DNA of 10,661 nucleotides from Paracoccaceae bacterium (GTDB lineage Bacteria > Pseudomonadota > Alphaproteobacteria > Rhodobacterales > Rhodobacteraceae): the NCBI GenBank assembly GCA_016937725.1, contig JAFGVZ010000006.1, positions 1-10,661 on the forward strand, in the 5' to 3' direction. The first letter of the stretch is position 1. Each line of letters begins with the position of its first letter. Made by a program: the position numbers and the translations under genes. Positions 1-5,813 of the stretch are shown piece by piece. Under the pieces are notes generated by a model. The model saw only the letters and a list, made by a program, of their open reading frames with translations, had not been told where the DNA came from and ran no database searches.

Positions 1-1
1 C

Positions 2-217
2 CCCCCGGACGATGCATTGCTGGCGGCGGTTTTGGAAAAGCTGTTCGCGGATCGGCAAGTGACCATACCCGACACGCTGATCCCTTATCTTTTGCCCCGG
101 ATGGAGCGCTCGCTCGCCGCCGCGCAAGCACTTGTCGCGCGGCTGGACCGCGAAGCCTTGGCGCGCGGCAGGCCAATTGGGCGCAGCCTTGCCGCGGAAC
201 TGCTGGGCGCTGCGTGA
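2..217 (+). CDS. hdaA: HdaA-like DnaA-homologue replication regulator, C-terminal fragment
   Basis: This is the 3' end of a gene that enters from the left edge; 71 codons before the TGA are visible. The frame reads PPDDALLAAVLEKLFADRQV, followed by a helical segment around PYLLPRMERS and LVARLDREAL. This matches the C-terminal lid of the AAA+ domain in Hda/DnaA proteins: a 'P.dd.ll..vl.KlfadRqv.i' helix and then a sensor-2-like helix with the Arg of RMERS. The protein stops soon after this helix and lacks the DNA-binding domain IV of DnaA, which separates Hda/HdaA from DnaA. In this family Hda works with the beta clamp to promote ATP hydrolysis by DnaA, which limits re-initiation. The clamp-binding motif lies at the N-terminus and is outside the window. 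The next gene starts about 120 bases downstream on the same strand. Confidence 0.8.
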   Translation, partial: PPDDALLAAVLEKLFADRQVTIPDTLIPYLLPRMERSLAAAQALVARLDREALARGRPIGRSLAAELLGAA

Positions 218-337
218 CGCGCAACTCTCGCCCTCTCACGTTATCTTCACATCCTTTCTGACAACGCCCGCTTGTCGCGCCTTTTGAGCGCGCTTAGAGT
301 GTTGAGAAGACACTTGAAAATATTTGGGGCAACCATC

Positions 338-1279
338 GTGATCCGTGTGCTTTCTTTCGCCTTTGGTCTGGTCTTGGCGGCGGTTGCAGCCCAAGCCCAA
401 ACGACCCGTCAGATTGCAGGCGACGTGATGTTGCTGGAACGGATCGCACTGCCTTTCGGCACAAGCTTCATGGTCGATCTGGTCGATGCCGACGATGTCA
501 GCGTTGCCGAAAACCGCCAAAGCGTTGGCGACACGCAAAGCCCTTTCGCCTTCACGCTCAGTGCCCCGACCGACCGCCCCTTGATCTTGCGCGCGGGGTT
601 ACACGTGCCGGGAGGGCAGTTCTGGTTAACGGAACCTTATGCCATTCCCCCCGGCACCGAGGATATCGTCCTGCCACTGCTGCGGGCCATAGCAACGCCA
701 CCCATGGGCTTTGCCAGCCTGCTGGAATGCGGCGGCCAATATGTAGAGGTCGGCTTTCTGCCAGAAGAACTGCGCCTGCGCTTTAACGAGCAGGTGCTGA
801 CGCTTGTGCCTCGGCCTGCGGCATCGGGTGCCTATTACGAACAAGCCGACAACCCGGCCACATCGGCGCATCTGAAAGACGCCAGCGCAATCTTGCGTAT
901 CGACGGCGCGGAACTGGCTGAATGCCGTTTCATCGCCGCCAGCGAAGAGCTTGCCAGCGGTGTCTGGAACCTGACGCAGATTGACGGCACAGCGGCGCTT
1001 TTCCCGTCGCGCACCGAGCTTGTCTTCTTTTCTGATGGTCGCATGTCGGCCACAGTGGGATGCAACCGCCTGATCGGCGGGTTCCAGCGCCATGGCGGCA
1101 TCCTGACATTCGGGCGCATTGCCAGCACGATGATGGCTTGCTCCGAACCAACCATGGCGCAAGAACAACGCTTCGCCCGCGCCTTGGAACGTGTGGACGG
1201 GTTTCGCCTGTCGCCAGAAAACGGGCGCCTGACCCTGACCGCAGGCGGCGAACCCGTGATAGATGCGCGCAGACAATAG
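338..1279 (+). CDS. Exported envelope protein with YbaY-like, MliC-like and META (HslJ-like) domains
   Basis: The product is 313 aa from a GTG start. I chose GTG 338 because it directly begins a good signal peptide (IRVLSFAFGLVLAAVAAQA) with likely AQA cleavage after residue 20. The longer TTG start at 272 would put 22 extra residues in front of the signal. The first mature part, about residues 25-120 (GDVMLLERIALPFG, then LHVPGGQFWLTEPY), resembles the YbaY/YscW lipoprotein-chaperone fold. Residues about 125-200 resemble MliC lysozyme inhibitors: a Cys at 131 (ECGGQYVEVGF), the ASGAYYE segment, and a Cys at 196 after the DG turn (IDGAELAEC). Residues about 205-305 are a META/HslJ-type domain with SGVWNLTQIDG, VGCNRLIGGF (Cys242) and ASTMMACSEP (Cys268). 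The paired cysteines suggest disulfides in the periplasm. There is no lipobox Cys at the cleavage site, so it is probably soluble. A role in envelope stress or lysozyme resistance is inference. It precedes ppk by 26-50 bases. Confidence 0.75.
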   Translation: MIRVLSFAFGLVLAAVAAQAQTTRQIAGDVMLLERIALPFGTSFMVDLVDADDVSVAENRQSVGDTQSPFAFTLSAPTDRPLILRAGLHVPGGQFWLTEPYAIPPGTEDIVLPLLRAIATPPMGFASLLECGGQYVEVGFLPEELRLRFNEQVLTLVPRPAASGAYYEQADNPATSAHLKDASAILRIDGAELAECRFIAASEELASGVWNLTQIDGTAALFPSRTELVFFSDGRMSATVGCNRLIGGFQRHGGILTFGRIASTMMACSEPTMAQEQRFARALERVDGFRLSPENGRLTLTAGGEPVIDARRQ

Positions 1280-1305
1280 CCTTTGCGCAGCGTTACAAAA
1301 TCGAC

Positions 1306-3513
1306 ATGAATTCTAGCTATGCGAAGCTTATGACACAGAACACACCTTCGGCAGATTTTCTGTCCAGCCCCTTCCCCGCGCCCATCACCCTGCCGGATTT
1401 CGACCCGGCAGGCCCGGACCGCTTCTTCAACCGCGAATTGTCGTGGCTGGCTTTCAACTGGCGTGTGCTGGACGAGGCGATGAACCCACGGGTGCCCCTG
1501 CTGGAGCGCGTGCGTTTTCTGTCGATCTCGGCCACCAATCTGGACGAATTCTATACGGTCCGCGTTGCCGGCTTGCGCGAATTGGCCCGCGCGGGTCATG
1601 CCACCCCATCGGATGACGGCAAGACCCCCGCCGAGCAGCTTGTGCTGATCGACCAAGACGCGCGCCGCCTGATGGCGAAACAGCAAGAGGTTTGGGCGGC
1701 GCTGCGTCCGCTTCTGGCCGCCGAGGGCATCAGTATCCTGTCGCGCCACGACCTGACCGAAGACGACCGCATCTGGCTGCAAGACTGGTATCTGGACCAC
1801 GCCTTCCCGGTGCTCTCGCCACTGGCCATCGACCCCGCGCATCCCTTCCCGTTCATCCCGAATGCAGGCTTCTGCTTGGCGCTGGAACTGGAAGACCCGA
1901 CCGGCCGCCAATTGGACGCGCTTGTGCCCATCCCCAGCCAGATTGACCGCTTCGTGCGCGTGGGCACCAATCCCATTCGCCTGCTGCCGATGGAAGAACT
2001 GATCCTGGCAGAACTCGACAGCTTGTTTCCGGGCTACACATTGCGCGGGTCCTGCACCTTCTCTGTGCTGCGCGACAGCGACCTGGAGGTTGAAGAAGAA
2101 GCCGAAGACCTTGTGCGCGAATTTGAAGTGGCCCTGAAACGCCGCCGCCGGGGCGAAGTGGTGCGCATGAAATTGTCGCAGAACGCACCGACCGATTTGC
2201 GCGATCTTGTCATGGAGAAATTGCGCGTGGCCGCCGAAGAAGTGGTCGAGGTGAAGGGGATCATGGGCATCTCGACATTGAAGGAACTGGTGCTGGATGA
2301 ACGCCCGGATCTTCTGTGGCCCAGCTTCAGCCCGCGCGTGCCCGAGCGTGTGCAGGACCATGACGGCGACATGTTCGCCGCCATCCGCCAGAAGGACATG
2401 CTGCTGCACCACCCCTATGAGACTTTCGACATGGTGGTGCGCTTTGTGCAACAAGCCGCGCTCGACCCCGATGTGCTGGCCATCCGCCAGACGCTGTATC
2501 GCACCTCGCGCAACAGCCCCATTGTCGAGGCGCTGTGTGAGGCTGCGGAAGACGGCAAATCTGTCACCGCACTGGTCGAGCTGAAAGCCCGCTTTGACGA
2601 GGCGGCGAATATCCGCCAGTCCCGCCGTCTGGAACGTGCGGGCGCGCATGTGGTTTACGGCTTCGTGAACTACAAGACCCACGCCAAGATCAGCACCGTG
2701 GTGCGGCGCGAAGGCGACCGGCTGGTGACCTATACCCATTGGGGCACCGGCAATTACCATCCCATCACGGCGCGCATCTATACTGACCTGTCGCTCTTTA
2801 CATGCGACGCGGCCCTTGGGCGTGATGCCGCGCGGGTCTTCAACTACGTCTCGGGCTATGCCGAACCCGCCCGTCTGGAAAATCTGGCGATTTCCCCCAA
2901 GGGCATCAAACCGCGCCTGTTGTCGCTGATTGCCGCAGAGGCCGAGAACGCCCGCGCAGGCCGCCCTGCCGAAATCTGGGCCAAGATGAACTCGCTGATT
3001 GAGCCGGACGTGATCGACGCGCTCTATGATGCCAGCCGCGCGGGGGTGAAGATCAGCCTTGTCATTCGTGGCATTTGCGGGCTGCGCCCCGGCATTGCGG
3101 GCCTGTCAGAGAATATCCGCATCAAGTCGGTCGTGGGCCGGTTTCTGGAACATTCGCGTATCGTGTGCTTTGGCAATGGCGCGGGGCTGCCTTCGGGTCA
3201 GGCGCGGGTCTTCATCTCCTCGGCAGACTGGATGGGCCGCAACCTGAACCGCCGGGTGGAAACCTTGGTCGAGATCATGAATGCGACGGTGAAAGCCCAG
3301 ATCGTGGGTCAGGTCATGGCCGCGAACTTGGCCGACGAAGCGCAAAGCTGGGTCCTGCAACCCGAAGGCCCGGCGCGGCGCATGCTGCCCGAAGAGGGCG
3401 ACGACCGCCGCCTGTTCAACTGCCACCGCTTCTTCATGGAAAACCCGTCGCTTTCGGGCCGCGGATCGGCGGGGGCCGATGACGTGCCAGAATTGACGCA
3501 TGGGTTTGATTGA
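1306..3513 (+). CDS. ppk: Polyphosphate kinase 1
   Basis: PPK1 reversibly transfers the gamma phosphate of ATP to growing polyphosphate. The product is 735 aa from ATG 1306, or 727 aa from the in-frame ATG 1330 (MTQNTPSADFL). Neither start has a convincing ribosome binding site, so the start is uncertain by 8 codons. The N-terminal domain opens with FFNRELSWLAFNWRVLDEA (about residues 40-60), then FLSISATNLDEFYTVRVAGL, the family hallmark. The phospholipase D-like catalytic part has ELKARFDEAANI, NYKTHAKI with the autophosphorylated His at residue 459 (E. coli His435 equivalent), and YTHWGTGNYH with His478 (E. coli His454 equivalent). The 19-residue spacing is the same as in E. coli. FLEHSRIVCFGNG and the later SSADWMGRNLNRRVE complete the C-terminal half. 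Length is normal and the frame is intact. In many bacteria ppx lies next to ppk, but no exopolyphosphatase follows here. Confidence 0.97.
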   Translation: MNSSYAKLMTQNTPSADFLSSPFPAPITLPDFDPAGPDRFFNRELSWLAFNWRVLDEAMNPRVPLLERVRFLSISATNLDEFYTVRVAGLRELARAGHATPSDDGKTPAEQLVLIDQDARRLMAKQQEVWAALRPLLAAEGISILSRHDLTEDDRIWLQDWYLDHAFPVLSPLAIDPAHPFPFIPNAGFCLALELEDPTGRQLDALVPIPSQIDRFVRVGTNPIRLLPMEELILAELDSLFPGYTLRGSCTFSVLRDSDLEVEEEAEDLVREFEVALKRRRRGEVVRMKLSQNAPTDLRDLVMEKLRVAAEEVVEVKGIMGISTLKELVLDERPDLLWPSFSPRVPERVQDHDGDMFAAIRQKDMLLHHPYETFDMVVRFVQQAALDPDVLAIRQTLYRTSRNSPIVEALCEAAEDGKSVTALVELKARFDEAANIRQSRRLERAGAHVVYGFVNYKTHAKISTVVRREGDRLVTYTHWGTGNYHPITARIYTDLSLFTCDAALGRDAARVFNYVSGYAEPARLENLAISPKGIKPRLLSLIAAEAENARAGRPAEIWAKMNSLIEPDVIDALYDASRAGVKISLVIRGICGLRPGIAGLSENIRIKSVVGRFLEHSRIVCFGNGAGLPSGQARVFISSADWMGRNLNRRVETLVEIMNATVKAQIVGQVMAANLADEAQSWVLQPEGPARRMLPEEGDDRRLFNCHRFFMENPSLSGRGSAGADDVPELTHGFD

Positions 3514-3813
3514 GGGGTAGTGGGCGGACACCGGGGTTTTGCAGCAAGCGCCGCACAGTGTGTGTAGTGGTGTGCGAAGCTGACGTCCGGGACAGCAGGA
3601 GATCGACGAAATCACTGCTGCGCCGCGTGTCCGCCTCAAGACTACTGTAAAAATTAAATCTCTCTTTTTGTGCATCTTTGCAGCGATGACGGATCGCATG
3701 AAGCACGCTCAACGCTGCTCTGTCTTTCAATCCATATTTTGCGCAGAAGGCGTTTTCATTGTGAGGCTGACCTAGCAGATAGGAGACGGCAAAACACTTA
3801 TTGCATTTGTTGT
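3514..3813. other. Gene-poor AT-shifted stretch between ppk and a convergent methyltransferase gene
   Basis: I see no convincing gene in these 300 bases. The left third is still GC-rich and carries a 9-base inverted repeat (3523-3531 and 3627-3635) and a 6-base stem, CGCACA/TGTGCG, at 3552-3576. From about 3636 rightwards the sequence becomes AT-rich, like the adjacent methyltransferase gene. One minus-strand frame stays open through the stretch and reads like protein in part (around AKYGLKDRAALSVLHAIR) but has no good start, and it runs on antisense into ppk. It may be a gene remnant. No terminator with a clear U-tract was found for either convergent gene. Confidence 0.5.
3523..3635. repeat. 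9-base perfect inverted repeat bounding 113 bases
   Basis: GGCGGACAC at 3523-3531 is the exact reverse complement of GTGTCCGCC at 3627-3635. The bases just outside are partly similar in inverted sense: TTGAGG and GTAGT occur near both arms at different offsets. No target-site duplication is clear. It could be the ends of a small non-autonomous element or an IS remnant after ppk, a long-range hairpin, or chance. The arms lie near the point where base composition changes. Confidence 0.3.
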
Positions 3814-4573
3814 CTAGCCACGTTGAACTCTGGAATGGGTCGGTGCATGCACTTGCCCTTTTTCCAGCACGCAGATTGAATCGTGCAGATGAAGACCGGT
3901 GCACGAGTTCGATACGATGGGATGCCGGACTTTCCCCTCGTGATACCAGCCATGCATGTCGTCGATCAGTTCGCGCACATAGTTGAAGAAGTTGGCTTTA
4001 GCGCCAAAGCCCCCTCCATAATTGGCCCAATAAGCGGTATGGAGATCTTCGATAATGTAGATTCCTCCATCGCTAATTTTTGGGAACGCAATTTCTAGCG
4101 TATCGCGTATGTGGCGCATGATGTGGCTGCCATCATCTAATACGATATCAACACCCCCCCATTTCGGAGATTACGCTTTCGAGAAAGGAGGGGTCATCCT
4201 GCGACCCAATGCGGACCTGACCGTCAACGCCGTCATACTGACGGCAGGCTTCATTAATATCTATGCCAAAAATGACAGCCTCGGGACCAAAATAGCGGCG
4301 CCACATTGCCATCGAGCCCCCCTCCGCTACGCCAATCTCAAGGAAACGAACTGAAGTGCCGCGCCAAGTTTGAAAATAGCGGTCGTATAGCGGCAGATAG
4401 TGGTGCCATTTGTGGATAAGTTGTTCGGCCCCCTCCCCATAAATTTTAAGAAGATCACCATCGAAACCGTATTTCTGGTAAATGTCGGCGATAACGTCAT
4501 CGCCGTTGAACGCGAAGCGACGGATACTTGGTTTTCCTCTGGCCTTTGCAAGAAGGCGCCTAATCATTGACAT
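3814..4573 (-). pseudogene. MycE/CmcI-like class I SAM-dependent (sugar) O-methyltransferase, broken by a one-base frameshift
   Basis: Two adjacent minus-strand frames make one methyltransferase. The first half runs from ATG 4573 (in-frame TTG 4612 is an alternative) and contains FNGDDVIADIYQKYGFDGDL, the SAM-binding loop FLEIGVAEGGSMAMW and the acidic end of beta-2 in VIFGIDINEA. It stops at TGA just after EMGGC. Reading the run of seven G (4154-4160 on the minus strand) as six restores the frame through VDIVLDDGSHIMRH, then GGIYIIEDLHTAYW and DSICVLEKGQ, to a TAG at 3814. The restored product is 252 aa, a normal family size. The DDGSH and IEDLH segments resemble metal-dependent sugar O-methyltransferases such as MycE and the CmcI-like group. 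The break removes that catalytic half, so the gene as written is non-functional unless slippage or phase variation corrects it. A sequencing error in the homopolymer is equally possible. Codon use is more AT-rich (ATA, TTA, GTA) than in the neighbours, suggesting transfer. It is convergent with ppk. Confidence 0.85.
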
Positions 4574-4612
4574 TATATCACATTGCTCCGATTTATTTTG
4601 CTTCGGGTCCAA

Positions 4613-4916
4613 GGCAAACAGTCACACGCGGCAGAACCTGCCCTGATCCTCGGCGTTTGCGCCAAGAACGCCAGCATAGGTCAGCGAAACTTTTCTCGTT
4701 CCGCCTTTCGATTTCCGGGACGCAAACGCCATAGTATGATCAAAGAATTCAAAAGAAAAATGTAGCAGTGGGGTCGGAAGGTCAAGCGGCAGTTTCGTCC
4801 CGCTCTGCCGGGTCTGGCCATCTGAAGAGTTGCGCGATGGACGAATGACAGGTCTGATGAGGCTGCGGCGCGGCATCTGCGATGAACAAGGAGTCCGCTC
4901 AGGGCAGAAAGCCCCC
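4613..4916. other. Gene-poor stretch between the methyltransferase remnant and the transglutaminase-like gene
   Basis: I see no supported gene here. A minus-strand open frame of 84 codons (4876 to 4622) is present. Its inner ATG at 4733 (MAFASRKSKGGTRK) could mark a truncated or small coding unit of 37 codons, but I recognise no family and the amino-acid composition is not convincing. The middle, around 4735-4765, is AT-rich. A 10-base inverted repeat lies at 4652-4661 and 4721-4730. Near the right edge GGGCAGAAAGCCCC (4903-4916) can form a short hairpin just past the stop of the minus-strand transglutaminase-like gene. Confidence 0.5.
4652..4730. repeat. 10-base perfect inverted repeat, 79 bases end to end
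   Basis: GGCGTTTGCG at 4652-4661 and CGCAAACGCC at 4721-4730 are exact reverse complements. The left arm can also form a shorter hairpin with AACGCC at 4667-4672, so two structures compete. It lies upstream of the methyltransferase gene, where promoter or leader sequence for that gene would be. It could be a regulatory site, a scar of rearrangement or chance. Confidence 0.35.
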
Positions 4917-5693
4917 TCACCCCCACCCCACCCGCACCTCCTGCCACATCACGTTCGCCATCCCCGCCGTTTCCATGAACGCCACGTCGCCAGCGTCCTG
5001 CCCGACCGCGATCATGGCGAAGCTGTCGGGCGTGCTCATCCCCGTCGGGTCCACAAGGTGCCAGCCGCCGTCCAGCCAGATTTCGGCACAAGCGTGGAAA
5101 TCGGGCGGGGTTACGCAGGGGCTGTAGCCCGACACGTAGCGCGCGGGAATTCCGGCGGCGCGGGCGAAGGCGCAGAGCAGATGCGCGTAGTCGCGGCACA
5201 CCCCCTGGCGCGTGACGAACGTGTCCAGAGCGGTTGTGCCTGCATTCGATGCGCCCGGCACATAGCTTAAATTGCGCCCCACCCAATCGCGCATGGCAAG
5301 AATTTTCGCGCCCCCGGCCAGATGCCCGAATTCGGTCTGCACGAAGATTCCGAAGCGGTCCGACGGGCAAAAGACCGAAGGGCGCAGATAGGCCAAGGCT
5401 TCGGCGGGCAGCGCATGCATGGGCTGCGCGCTCAGATCGTCCAGCTTTGCAACCACGCGCGTGACGATCACGCGGGCGCTGTAGCTCAGCAACAGCCGCG
5501 CGCCGTTGGGAATGACCCAGACACGCTGGCCCAATCCGCCCGTGCCCTCTATCCAGTGCAGATTGGCCCAATCCACCGTCACGGTGCCTTGTTCCACGGT
5601 TTGCGTGGCCGAGGGCATGACCGTGATCGCCAGCAAAACCGGGTCGCCCGGTTGCAACGCGTAGTCCATTGTCACATCTATCAAGAGGGTCAT
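4917..5693 (-). CDS. Transglutaminase-like (TgpA/YebA-type fold) family protein
   Basis: The product is 258 aa from ATG 5693 to TGA at 4917. It begins MTLLIDVTMDYAL; the frame stays open far upstream, but only as antisense of the next gene. The N-terminal third (about 1-80) is a beta-rich segment typical of the bacterial transglutaminase N-terminal domain. The core has the nucleophile Cys166 in GVCRDYAHLLCAFARAAGIPARYVSGY (shown here as GVCRDYAHLLCAFARA, then GIPARYVSGY), His200 in DFHACAEIW and Asp215 in HLVDPTG, a complete Cys-His-Asp triad. The usual HAW is HAC here. There is no signal peptide, so it is probably cytoplasmic. Bacterial members are mostly predicted peptidases or amide hydrolases of unknown substrate. 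In many genomes such genes sit with alpha-E and ATP-grasp-like genes, and none is here. It is divergent from the acyl-CoA synthetase-like gene across 120 bases. Confidence 0.88.
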   Translation of the reverse strand: MTLLIDVTMDYALQPGDPVLLAITVMPSATQTVEQGTVTVDWANLHWIEGTGGLGQRVWVIPNGARLLLSYSARVIVTRVVAKLDDLSAQPMHALPAEALAYLRPSVFCPSDRFGIFVQTEFGHLAGGAKILAMRDWVGRNLSYVPGASNAGTTALDTFVTRQGVCRDYAHLLCAFARAAGIPARYVSGYSPCVTPPDFHACAEIWLDGGWHLVDPTGMSTPDSFAMIAVGQDAGDVAFMETAGMANVMWQEVRVGWG

Positions 5694-5813
5694 GAATCGG
5701 GCCTGCTTCTGCGCGTGCCGGTTCCGTTCCGACCACTTTCGGCACTCGCATATTCGTGGGACAAGCGTCAACGCCTGCTTGCATCTTTTGCACCCACGGG
5801 CGTAATTCAGGGC
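5694..5813. promoter_or_regulatory. Divergent intergenic region with several short inverted repeats
   Basis: This 120-base spacer must hold promoters for both the transglutaminase-like gene (leftward) and the synthetase operon (rightward). It contains inverted repeats GTGCCG/CGGCAC (5715-5720, 5740-5745), CGTGGG/CCCACG (5755-5760, 5793-5798) and, nested inside the latter, CAAGC/GCTTG (5762-5766, 5777-5781). A direct repeat GCCTGCTT occurs at 5701-5708 and 5773-5780. No clear -35/-10 pair stands out. Six-base inverted repeats occur by chance in GC-rich DNA, so the operator reading is tentative. Confidence 0.35.

Noticed and set aside
1060..1305. Upstream extension of the ppk frame into the envelope gene
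   Set aside because: It overlaps the META domain coding region in another frame and gives low-complexity Arg/Pro-rich sequence; PPK similarity begins after residue 83 of that frame.
835..2760. A 641-codon minus-strand open frame opposite the envelope gene and ppk
   Set aside because: It is antisense to clear coding sequence. It is rich in His, Gln and Arg as expected from the complement of GC3-biased codons, and shows no recognisable domain.
4622..4876. A minus-strand 84-codon open frame in the gene-poor stretch
   Set aside because: It has no recognisable family, no clear ribosome binding site and mixed composition; kept only as a note in the intergenic entry.
4681..5793. A 370-codon minus-strand open frame overlapping the transglutaminase-like gene in another frame
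   Set aside because: It is a shadow of the true gene: Arg/Gly/Ala-rich with no motif, while the competing frame holds an intact Cys-His-Asp triad.
5322..5813. Upstream extension of the synthetase frame to 653 codons
   Set aside because: The added 164 codons are antisense to the transglutaminase-like gene and resemble no adenylate-forming enzyme N-terminus.
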